Below, piece by piece: positions 38,987 to 46,528 of a stretch of 49,798 bases of DNA. The notes beneath the pieces are model-generated. The model did no database searches and was not told the origin of the DNA. It saw only the letters and a program-made list of their open reading frames with translations. Made by a program: the position numbers and the translations under genes. The DNA is from JAVJUS01 sp040220455 (GTDB taxonomy: Bacteria > Pseudomonadota > Alphaproteobacteria > DSM-16000 > Inquilinaceae). The stretch's first letter is position 1. Each line of letters starts with the position of its first letter. The DNA lies in assembly GCA_040220455.1 (NCBI GenBank), contig JAVJUS010000095.1, forward strand, positions 1 to 49,798. Reading direction: 5' to 3'.

Positions 38987-40663
38987 TCAGGTCGCCGGCG
39001 CCGTGCCGGCGGCGTCGCGCGCCCGGTCGAGCGCGTCCGGGGTGTCGATGTCGAGGAGAACGGCATCGCTGTCCATCTCCACCTCCGCGACCACGTCGTC
39101 ATGGGCGCCGATCAGGTGCCGCGCGCCGACATCGCCCGCCAGCTCGCCCATCTCGGCGAAGAAGCGGCGGTCCCACAGGACCGGGTTGCCGCGCTTGCCG
39201 CGATGGGTCGGCACGACGATCGCCCGGCCCTCGACCGGGTTGTAGGCGGCGATCAGCGCGTCGATCGTCGCGGCATCGATGCCCGGCATGTCGGCGAGGC
39301 AGACCAGGGCGGCGTCGATGTCCCCCGGCACGGCCTCGACCCCGGCCTTGAGCGAGGTGCTGAGCCCCTGGTCGTAGGCCGGGTTGTGGACGAAGCGCAC
39401 GCCCCGGTCGCCCAGCGCGGTGCGCACACGCTCGGGCTCGTGGCCGGTGACGACGATGACGGTCTGGACGCCGGAGGCGAGCGCCGCGTCGACCGTGCGC
39501 ACGACCAGTGGCCGGCCGTCCAGATCCTCCAGCAGCTTGTTGCGCGCGCCCATGCGCCGGGACTGCCCGGCCGCCAGCACGATGGCGGCGACGTTCGGCC
39601 CGCCGCCGGTCTCGGCGCCGGCGGCCGCGTCGCCGCCGGTCGCCTCCGACCGGGGCAGAGGCCGCGTCGGGATCTCGGTCAGCAGGCCGCCGATGCCCAT
39701 CGCGGTGATGTCCTTGCGGTTCACCGGCAGCCTAGCGGCGAGGCGCTGCAGAACCCAGTCGAAGCCGTTGAGCTTGGGCGAGCGCGCGCAGCCGGGCAGG
39801 CCCAGCACGTCGACGCCGTCGACCGTGCCGAGCAGCAGCAGGTTGCCCGGGTCGACGGGCATGCCGAAATGCTCGATCTCCCCGCCGGCGGCCTCGATCG
39901 CGGCGGGCAGCACGTCGCGCCGGTCAGTGATCGCGGAGGCGCCGGCGATCAGCACCATCTCAGCGCCGCCGCGGACCATGCTGCGCAGCTCGCCCGCCAG
40001 GGTCCGGGCCGCGTGCTCGCAGCGCCGCTCCCAGGCCAGCGTCTGGTGCAGCGCCTCCAGCCGGTTTCGCGTTACCTCGGCCGTCTTGTCGAGGACGCTC
40101 GCCTTGGTCGCGGGCAGGCGGGTCTGGATCAGGCCGACCTTGCGCGGCACGAAGGGCGCCAGGCGGACCACCGGGCCCATATGGCCGGTGCGATCGGCCT
40201 GGGCGGCGATCGCCTCGGTCAGGGCCAAGCTGCCCGACGGCGCGGCGAAGGGAATGATCTTGATCGTCGCGACCATCTGCTTCGGCGCGACCGGCGTGTA
40301 CTGGTCGAGGGTCGCGATCGTGATCGCCTCGTCGACGCCGTTGATGCGGTCGAAGCGGTCGCGGTCGACCACCAGCAGTCCGGGCATGGAGGCGTAGAGA
40401 TTGACCCGCCCCGTGGTCGCCTTGCTGGCGGTCAGCCGCTCGCCCTTGACGGCGGCGGCGAGGCGGGCCGCCGCCTCGTCCTCGTGCACGTCCTCGGCGC
40501 CGAGCCGCGCCGCCGTGATGCGCCGATAGTCGGCCGCCTTCAGCGCGGCGACATCGTCGGCCGACAGGATGCGGCCCTTCTTGAAGGACTGGCCGGCGAG
40601 CTTGACCGAATGCGCCAGGATCGCGCCCTCGGCCTCGCCGACGGGGATCTCGCCGAACTCCAT
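38987..40663 (-). CDS. MoeA-like / MobA-like fusion for Mo-cofactor maturation
   Basis: The protein has 558 residues. Residues 1-340 are a molybdopterin-binding (MoeA/MogA-like) part with EIPVGEAEGAILAHSVKLAG, VLIAGASAITDRRDVLPAAI and DPGNLLLLG. Residues about 355-558 are a MobA-like NTP transferase (VAAIVLAAGQSRRMGARNKL, VIVVTGHEP, LADMPGIDAATIDALI, RGNPVLWDRRFF). The second part matches MocA, which makes molybdopterin cytosine dinucleotide, the cofactor of CoxL-type enzymes. ATG 40663 abuts the stop of the XdhC-type gene. Confidence 0.9.
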   Translation of the reverse strand: MEFGEIPVGEAEGAILAHSVKLAGQSFKKGRILSADDVAALKAADYRRITAARLGAEDVHEDEAAARLAAAVKGERLTASKATTGRVNLYASMPGLLVVDRDRFDRINGVDEAITIATLDQYTPVAPKQMVATIKIIPFAAPSGSLALTEAIAAQADRTGHMGPVVRLAPFVPRKVGLIQTRLPATKASVLDKTAEVTRNRLEALHQTLAWERRCEHAARTLAGELRSMVRGGAEMVLIAGASAITDRRDVLPAAIEAAGGEIEHFGMPVDPGNLLLLGTVDGVDVLGLPGCARSPKLNGFDWVLQRLAARLPVNRKDITAMGIGGLLTEIPTRPLPRSEATGGDAAAGAETGGGPNVAAIVLAAGQSRRMGARNKLLEDLDGRPLVVRTVDAALASGVQTVIVVTGHEPERVRTALGDRGVRFVHNPAYDQGLSTSLKAGVEAVPGDIDAALVCLADMPGIDAATIDALIAAYNPVEGRAIVVPTHRGKRGNPVLWDRRFFAEMGELAGDVGARHLIGAHDDVVAEVEMDSDAVLLDIDTPDALDRARDAAGTAPAT

Positions 40664-41362
40664 CTAGGTCGCGCTCCCCCTCAGCACGGCGGTCATCTGC
40701 GCCATGATCGCAACCGCGATCTCGGCCGGGCTGACCGCGCCGATCGACAGGCCCGCCGGCCCGTGGATGCGGTCGAGCGCGGCCCGGTCGTGGCCCGCCT
40801 CCACCAGCCGCTCGATGCGCGAGGCATGGGTCTTCTTGCTGCCCAGGGCGGCGATGTAGAAGGCCTCCGACTTCAGCGCCACGTCGAGCGCCGGATCGTC
40901 GAGCTTCGGATCGTGGGTCAGGGTGACGACGGCCGTGCGGTGGTCGGGCTTCAGTTGCTCCAGCGCCTCGTCCGGCCAGTCGTCGCTCAACGCGACATCC
41001 GGAAAGCGCTCGTCGGTCGCGAAGGTGCGCCGCGGGTCGACGACCGTGACCTCGTAGCCGGCGATGCGCGCGATCGGCACGAGCGGTTGGGCGATGTGCA
41101 CGGCGCCGACCACGATCAGGCGCAGCGGCGGGTTGAAGGGCTGGACGAAGACCTGCGCGCCCGCCACCTCCACCGTGCGGCCCTTGTCGGCGCTGCGCGC
41201 CGCGCCCGCCGCCTCGCGGATCGCCTCGGTCACCTCCAGCTCGCCCGTGACCGTGTCGCCCTCGATCAGGCTCTGCGCCCCGTCGCTCAGACGGGTGGCC
41301 AGCACGACGGCGCGCTTGTCCCGGCGCGCGGCGACGAGGGCGTCGAGGATCGGCTGCTTCAT
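40664..41362 (-). CDS. XdhC/CoxI-family protein, C-terminal Rossmann half
   Basis: The 232-residue protein has a Rossmann domain (LRLIVVGAVHIAQPLVPIAR, VTVVDPRRTFATDERF) and ends with HASRIERLVEAGHDRAALDR, IHGPAGLSIGAVSPAEIAVA. XdhC-type proteins hold the Mo cofactor and aid its sulfuration before insertion into Mo-hydroxylases. The N-terminal half is encoded separately by the next upstream gene. Gaps are 46 and 0 bases, so both are in one transcript. Confidence 0.9.
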   Translation of the reverse strand: MKQPILDALVAARRDKRAVVLATRLSDGAQSLIEGDTVTGELEVTEAIREAAGAARSADKGRTVEVAGAQVFVQPFNPPLRLIVVGAVHIAQPLVPIARIAGYEVTVVDPRRTFATDERFPDVALSDDWPDEALEQLKPDHRTAVVTLTHDPKLDDPALDVALKSEAFYIAALGSKKTHASRIERLVEAGHDRAALDRIHGPAGLSIGAVSPAEIAVAIMAQMTAVLRGSAT

Positions 41363-41408
41363 CGCCCGCTTCCCTGGTGGAACCGGTGCGCCGGGGCGGC
41401 GCGGCGGC

Positions 41409-41729
41409 TCACTGCACCGCCTCGACGAAGACCTGCACCTTGCCGCCGCAGGCGAGCCCGACCTCCCAGGCCTGCTCGTTGGTCACGCCGAAGTCGAGCA
41501 GGCGCGGCGGCGCGCCGGCCATGATCTCCTGCGCCTCGCGGATGACCGCGCCCTCGATGCAGCCGCCGGAGACCGAGCCGACCATCCGGCCGCTGTCGTC
41601 GACGGCGAGCTGGCTGCCCACCGGGCGGGGCGAGGAGCCCCAGGTCGTCACCACCGTCGCCAGGGCGACCTTGCGGCCGTCGCGGCGCCACTCGGCGGCC
41701 TGCTCCAGGATCGGTTCGGTCGTGCTCAT
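41409..41729 (-). CDS. XdhC/CoxI-family protein, N-terminal half
   Basis: The 106-residue protein is the short XdhC_CoxI domain: ILEQAAEWRRDGRKVALATV, VTTWGSSPRPVGSQLAVDDS, GSVSGGCIEGAVIREAQEI and GLACGGKVQVFVE. The SGGCIEG and ACGG cysteines are typical. Start is ATG 41729, overlapping the coxE-like stop (ATGA); a longer open frame upstream is a shadow. It pairs with the Rossmann half downstream to make a split XdhC. Confidence 0.9.
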   Translation of the reverse strand: MSTTEPILEQAAEWRRDGRKVALATVVTTWGSSPRPVGSQLAVDDSGRMVGSVSGGCIEGAVIREAQEIMAGAPPRLLDFGVTNEQAWEVGLACGGKVQVFVEAVQ

Positions 41730-43048
41730 GTCGCGCTCTCCCTCGGGCCGTGCTCGACGGCGGCATCCTCGCGGGCCAAGGCGCGCCAGTGCTTCATTGC
41801 CGCGCGCGGGGCCGCGCTGTCGGCGTCGAGCGCGTCGACCAGGTCCGCCAGGCTCCCCAGGCTGTGCACCGGCCGGAACTCGTCGACATGCGGCATGATC
41901 GCCCGCGCGCCCATGGATTTTGGCGCGTAGCCCTCCCAGCGCAATAGCGGGTTCAGCCAGACCAGCTTGCGGCAGCTCCGGTGCAGGCGGTCGATCTCGA
42001 AGCCGAGCTTCTCGCTGTCGTCGCGCTCCAGCCCGTCGGTGATCAGCAGCACCACGGCGCCCTGGCCGAGCACCCGGCGCGACCAATGGCGGTTGAACAG
42101 GTGCAGGCACTCCGCGATGCGGGTGCCGCCGGACCAGTCCTGGACGTCCTCGCCGATCCGGGCCAGCGCGTCGTCCACGTCGCGATGGCGCAGCAGGCGG
42201 GTCACGTTGGTCAGCCGCGTGCCGAAGACGAAGCTGTGCACCCGGTCGCGATCGCTCGTGACCGCGTGCATGAAGTGCAGCAGCATGCGCGAATACTGGC
42301 TCATCGAGCCCGAGATGTCGCACAGCACGACCAGCGGTGGCGGCCGCGTGCGCCGCTCCCGTCGCGCGAGTTCGATCGCGCCGCCGCCGTTGCGCATCGA
42401 CCGGCGCAGGGTGCGGCGCATGTCCACCTGAATCGCCGTCGGCGCCGACCGGAACCGGCGGGTCGGGCGGTCGTCGAGCGGCAGGCGCATCTCCGATATG
42501 GCGCGCTTGGCCCTCTCGATCTCCTCCGCCGTCATCTGCTCGAAATCCATCGACTGCAGGCGCTCGCGCTCGGAGACGGTGAGCGAGGCGTCGAACTCGA
42601 TCTCGGGCGGCGGCTCCTCCTCGTTCTCGCCCTGCTCGCCGGCGGCCTTGTCCCGGGTGATCGCCTCGGCGAGCCGGCGGTTGAGGGTCTGGCGCTGCTC
42701 CTCTTCCGCCTTGCCGGTGTCGATCGTCGGGAGCATCAGCGACATGGCGCGCTTGAGCATCTCCGGATTGCGCCAGAAGACGTGGAACGCCTGATCGAAG
42801 ATCTCCCGCTGGTCGTAGCGGTTGACCAGCACGGCGTGGAGCGTCCAGTAGAAGTCGTCCCGGCTCTCGATGCCGACCTGGCGCACCGCCTCCAGCGCCG
42901 CCAGCGTGCGCCCGGGGCCGAGCGGCAGGCCGGCCGCGCGCAGCGTGCGGCAGAACAGCATGACGTTGATCGCCAGCCGGCCCTCGCCGTCGGAGGGCGA
43001 GCGGCCGGGCTCCTCCGGCGGCGGGGCTTGCGCGGTATCGTCGGGCAT
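41726..43048 (-). CDS. coxE: CoxE-like von Willebrand factor A domain protein
   Basis: The 440-residue protein has an N-terminal helical part (NVMLFCRTLRAAGLPLGPGR), a charged middle (QGENEEEPPPEIEFD) and a C-terminal VWA domain with MIDAS motif DISGSMS in PLVVLCDISGSMSQYSRMLL. In the cox system CoxE works with the MoxR-type ATPase CoxD in maturing the bimetallic or Mo active site. It sits directly downstream of coxD, as expected. Confidence 0.9.
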   Translation of the reverse strand: MPDDTAQAPPPEEPGRSPSDGEGRLAINVMLFCRTLRAAGLPLGPGRTLAALEAVRQVGIESRDDFYWTLHAVLVNRYDQREIFDQAFHVFWRNPEMLKRAMSLMLPTIDTGKAEEEQRQTLNRRLAEAITRDKAAGEQGENEEEPPPEIEFDASLTVSERERLQSMDFEQMTAEEIERAKRAISEMRLPLDDRPTRRFRSAPTAIQVDMRRTLRRSMRNGGGAIELARRERRTRPPPLVVLCDISGSMSQYSRMLLHFMHAVTSDRDRVHSFVFGTRLTNVTRLLRHRDVDDALARIGEDVQDWSGGTRIAECLHLFNRHWSRRVLGQGAVVLLITDGLERDDSEKLGFEIDRLHRSCRKLVWLNPLLRWEGYAPKSMGARAIMPHVDEFRPVHSLGSLADLVDALDADSAAPRAAMKHWRALAREDAAVEHGPRESAT

Positions 43049-43111
43049 GGTCGGTCGTCCCGTGGCGGGCGCGGGCGGCGGCGAGCGGGGCCGACGCTCG
43101 GGCCGGCGTCC

Positions 43112-44035
43112 TCAGGCCTGGGCCGTGCGGGCCCGCTCGGCCTGGATCTCGGCGAGCAGGCGCCCGGCTTCCGAGCCCTGGATCTTCTCGATGTCGTCCT
43201 GGTACTTGAGCAGCACGCCCAGCGTGTCGTTGATCGTGGCCGGGTCGAGTTCCATGACGTCGAGCTGGGTCAGCGCCTGGGTCCAGTCCAGCGTCTCGGC
43301 CACGCCGGGCAGCTTGAACAGGTCGCCGTCGCGAAGCTTCTGGACGAAGGCGACGATCTGGGCCGACAGCGCCTCCGGCGTGCCCGGCGCCTTCTCCTGG
43401 ATGATCCGGCGCTCGCGCTCGGCGTCGGGATAGTCGACCCAGTGATAGAAGCACCGCCGCTTGAGCGCGTCATGGATCTCGCGCGTGCGGTTGGAGGTGA
43501 TGATCACGATCGGCGGCTGGCCCGCCTTGATCGTTCCGATTTCCGGGATCGTCACCTGGTAGTCGGACAGGACCTCCAGCAGATAGGCCTCGAACGGCTC
43601 GTCGGTCCGGTCGAGCTCGTCGATCAGCAGCACCGGCGGGCCGGCGATGTCGGGTTCCAGCGCCTGCAGCAGCGGCCGGCGGATCAGGAACTGCTCACCG
43701 AAGATGTCGGTCGCCAGGGCCTCCCGGTCCCGGTCGCCGGTCGCTTCCGACAGTCGGATCTCCAGCATCTGGCGGGGGTAGTTCCATTCGTAGACCGCCG
43801 AGGAGACGTCCAGGCCCTCGTAGCATTGCAGCCGGACCAGCGTGCGCCCCAGCGTCGCCGCCAGGACCTTGGCGATCTCCGTCTTGCCGACGCCGGCCTC
43901 CCCCTCGAGGAAGAGCGGGCGGCCGAGCGAGAGGGACAGGTAGAGCGCCGTGGCCAGCGCGCGGTCGCCGACATAGTGGCCGCGGGCCAGGATCTCCAGG
44001 GTCTCGTCGACGGAAGCGGGCAGCGCGTTCGTCAT
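43112..44035 (-). CDS. coxD: CoxD-like MoxR-family AAA+ ATPase
   Basis: The 307-residue ATPase has Walker A GEAGVGKTE, Walker B PVLLIDELDRTDEPF, sensor 1 IVIITSNRTREIHDALKRRC and a MoxR-type FYHWVDYPD. In the CO dehydrogenase system CoxD is a chaperone-like ATPase for active-site assembly, paired with VWA protein CoxE. ATG 44035. The gap to coxE is 63 bases. Confidence 0.93.
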   Translation of the reverse strand: MTNALPASVDETLEILARGHYVGDRALATALYLSLSLGRPLFLEGEAGVGKTEIAKVLAATLGRTLVRLQCYEGLDVSSAVYEWNYPRQMLEIRLSEATGDRDREALATDIFGEQFLIRRPLLQALEPDIAGPPVLLIDELDRTDEPFEAYLLEVLSDYQVTIPEIGTIKAGQPPIVIITSNRTREIHDALKRRCFYHWVDYPDAERERRIIQEKAPGTPEALSAQIVAFVQKLRDGDLFKLPGVAETLDWTQALTQLDVMELDPATINDTLGVLLKYQDDIEKIQGSEAGRLLAEIQAERARTAQA

Positions 44036-44154
44036 GGGCGCGTCTCTGGCCTTCGTTTTTCGGGCGCCCCGGTGGGCGTGGGGACGGGGCCTCTCTTCTA
44101 GTCGGCGGACACCCTAGGTCAGGCGCGCGGCGCCGCCAAGAGCCGGCCGCGCGG

Positions 44155-45504
44155 TCAGTCGCCGCCGGTGGCGCGCTCGTCGAGCAGGGGGACGAAAATC
44201 TCGTGCTCGCCGGCCAGCCCCTTGAGCGGAAAGCGGCCGATCGACTGCAGCCGGACCGGGCAGAGGTGGGCGAACTCTGCCGAGGTCAGAATGCGCTCCT
44301 CGACATTGCGGGTCAGTTCCTCGATCCGCGCGGCGCGGTTGACGGCCGGGCCCATGACGGTGAAGTCGAGCCGCGCGCCGGCGCCGATATTGCCGTAGAA
44401 CATGTCGCCGAAATGCAGCGCCATGCCGGCCCGGGCGGTCGGCTTGCCCGCCGCGCGGCGCTCGGCCATCACCTGGTCCAGGTTCTGGAAGGTCTTCTGC
44501 GCCGCCATCAGGGCGCGCACGCAGGCGACCTCCTGGCCCTCGGCGGTCTCGACCGGGAAGATGGCGAGCAGCCCGTCGCCCATGAATTTCAGTACGTCGC
44601 CCTCGGCCTCGTGCACCGCCTCGACGACGCAGGCGAAGTAGTCGCGCATCAGCTCGCCCAGCTGGTCGCGGGGCAGCGTCTCCATCAACTGGGAGAAGTC
44701 GCGCATGTCGCAGAACAGGACGACCGCGTCGATGCGCATGCCGCGGCCCAGCATGATCTCGCCGTCGAGGATCCGCCGGGCCGCCTCGCGCCCGACATAG
44801 CTCGTCAGCAGGTCCTGGGTCATCAACCGGGAGAGGTGGAGCTCCAACACGGTGGCGATCGCCGGCATCAGGCGTTCGACCAGGGCGACCGCCGCGTCCT
44901 CGAAGCCGTCGGGCGCCTTGGTCGACAACCCCATGGCACCGGGGCGCGGCGAGGCGGCCAGTTCGATCGGCATCAGGGCGTAGTCGGTCGCGCCCTGGTC
45001 GGCAAGCTCGCGCACGATCGGATAGGAGAAATCCGCCTCCGGGCCGCAAAGCTTGCAGCGCACAGGTCGGTGGGTCTCGTGCACGGTCCGGATCGGGCTC
45101 TTGAGGTAGATCTCGCTCTCCGGCATGTCGTGGCCGACCTGGTTTTCGACCGTGCAGCCGTCGTCGGCGGTCCAGATATAGCCCACGCCGAACATCTGCG
45201 GATGCAGCTTGGGCATGTGGAAGGTCATCCGCCAGACCGGCACGCCGGCCGCCGTCAGGTGCTCGGCGAGGCCGGAGAGGACCTGGCCGGGCCCGTTCAG
45301 GCGCCGCGCCGGGCCCAGCAGCCAGTCGCGGATCGGCGCCTCGGCCCCGGCCACGCCGTCGGTCGCGAGCTCCGCACCCGGCGGGCGGCGCTCGGCTTCA
45401 GGCGGCGGGGAACGGCGCGCCTCGGCGTCCTCGGGCAGGGTGGTGAGTTCGGGCAAGGGACGGCACCGGATCAGGGCGACGGGGGAGGGAAGGCGGCCTT
45501 CCAC
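44155..45504 (-). CDS. Class III adenylate/guanylate cyclase inside the cox locus
   Basis: The protein has 449 residues. Residues about 60-240 are a sensory region with a CxxC (RCKLCGPEADF). The C-terminal cyclase domain is complete: VVLFCDMRDFSQLMETLP (first metal Asp), KFMGDGLLAIFP (second metal Asp), DFTVMGPAVNRAARIEEL (Asn/Arg). Start GTG 45504 gives a Pro/Arg-rich N-terminus without obvious fold; a later start is possible. It lies between a strong terminator after coxM and the coxDE genes. It may start a second transcript and link Mo-hydroxylase maturation to cAMP. That link is inference. Confidence 0.88.
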   Translation of the reverse strand: MEGRLPSPVALIRCRPLPELTTLPEDAEARRSPPPEAERRPPGAELATDGVAGAEAPIRDWLLGPARRLNGPGQVLSGLAEHLTAAGVPVWRMTFHMPKLHPQMFGVGYIWTADDGCTVENQVGHDMPESEIYLKSPIRTVHETHRPVRCKLCGPEADFSYPIVRELADQGATDYALMPIELAASPRPGAMGLSTKAPDGFEDAAVALVERLMPAIATVLELHLSRLMTQDLLTSYVGREAARRILDGEIMLGRGMRIDAVVLFCDMRDFSQLMETLPRDQLGELMRDYFACVVEAVHEAEGDVLKFMGDGLLAIFPVETAEGQEVACVRALMAAQKTFQNLDQVMAERRAAGKPTARAGMALHFGDMFYGNIGAGARLDFTVMGPAVNRAARIEELTRNVEERILTSAEFAHLCPVRLQSIGRFPLKGLAGEHEIFVPLLDERATGGD

Positions 45505-45554
45505 GTTGAAGCTAAAGATGGCGCCGGACGTGTCGAAATCAAACCGTGGATCGG

Positions 45555-45594
45555 CTCGAAAGAAAAGGCCCTCTCCAGCGGGAGAGAGGGCCTT
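45555..45594 (-). terminator. Strong rho-independent terminator after coxM
   Basis: A perfect 11-bp stem pairs AAGGCCCTCTC (45565-45575) with GAGAGGGCCTT (45584-45594) around an 8-base loop. Read leftwards it is followed by TTTTCTTTC. It separates coxSLM from the cyclase-accessory genes. Confidence 0.85.
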
Positions 45595-45630
45595 GACGCC
45601 GATGTCGAGTGCAACGCTCGGATCGCACTT

Positions 45631-45698
45631 GTCGGGCGCGCAACGCTCGACCGACCGACGAGGCCGAGTAGTTCGGTCGAGCCGAAGGCGAGCCCGAC
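45631..45698. repeat. Complex inverted repeat beside the terminator
   Basis: GTCGGGC (45631-45637) pairs with GCCCGAC (45692-45698), and inside them CTCGACCGA pairs with TCGGTCGAG. It fills much of the gap between coxM and the terminator. A similar GTCGGGCTCGC motif occurs in the convergent gap near 9,273, so it may be a dispersed palindromic repeat. Confidence 0.5.
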
Positions 45699-45711
45699 GT
45701 TGCTCGACCGC

Positions 45712-46509
45712 TCAGCCGCCGGCGGCTTTCACCGCCCGCTTGGCCATGACGGTGATCAGGTGCGAGCGGTAGTCGGCCGAGGCGTGGATGTCGGTGTTCA
45801 GCCCGTCGGCCGGGACCTTCACCGAGCCGACGGCGTCGGCCGAGAAGCCGCCCGACAGCGCGCTCTCCATCTCCGGCACGCGGAAGACGCACGGCCCCGC
45901 GCCGGTGACCGCGACGCGGACGCCGCCGCCGGTCTTGGCGACCATCACGCCGACCAGGGCGTAGCGGCTCGCCGGGTTCGGGAACTTGGCGTAGCCCGCC
46001 GCCTCCGGCTTGGGGAAGCTGACGGCCGTGATCACCTCGTCCTCGGCCAGCGCGGTCTCGAACATGCCGGTGAAGAAGTCGTCGGCCGCGATGGTGCGCT
46101 TGTCGGTGTGCACCGTCGCGCCCAGGCCGACCACCGCGCCCGGATAGTCCGCGGCCGGGTCGTTGTTGGCGATGGAGCCGCCGATCGTACCGCGATGGCG
46201 GACCTGCGGGTCGCCGATGCCCTCGGCGAGCGCCGCCAGCGCCGGGATCGCCTGCTTGACGAGGTCGGACTCCGCGACCTCGGCATGGGTCGTCATGGCG
46301 CCGACGACGATCGCCCCGCCGTCCTCGCGGATGCCCTTGAGTTCGGCGATCGCGCGCAGGTCGACCACGTCGGACGGCATCGCCAGGCGCTGCTTGAGCG
46401 TCGGGATCAGCGTCTGGCCGCCGGCGATGAGCTTCCCGTCCTCGGACTTGCCCAGCGCCGCCACGGCATCGGCGACGGAGGACGGCTTGTGATACTCGAA
46501 CGCATGCAT
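45712..46509 (-). CDS. coxM: FAD-binding subunit of CO-dehydrogenase-type Mo-hydroxylase
   Basis: The 265-residue medium subunit has the N-terminal AFEYHKPSSVADAVAALGKS, KLIAGGQTLIPTLKQRL (FAD loop), AEGIGDPQVRHRGTIGGSIA and NDPAADYPGAVVGL. It passes electrons from the Fe-S subunit to FAD and a quinone or other acceptor. It is third in the S-L-M order and ends before the terminator. Start ATG 46509. Confidence 0.94.
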   Translation of the reverse strand: MHAFEYHKPSSVADAVAALGKSEDGKLIAGGQTLIPTLKQRLAMPSDVVDLRAIAELKGIREDGGAIVVGAMTTHAEVAESDLVKQAIPALAALAEGIGDPQVRHRGTIGGSIANNDPAADYPGAVVGLGATVHTDKRTIAADDFFTGMFETALAEDEVITAVSFPKPEAAGYAKFPNPASRYALVGVMVAKTGGGVRVAVTGAGPCVFRVPEMESALSGGFSADAVGSVKVPADGLNTDIHASADYRSHLITVMAKRAVKAAGG

Positions 46510-46528
46510 GGGTTGTCGTCCCCCCTGA

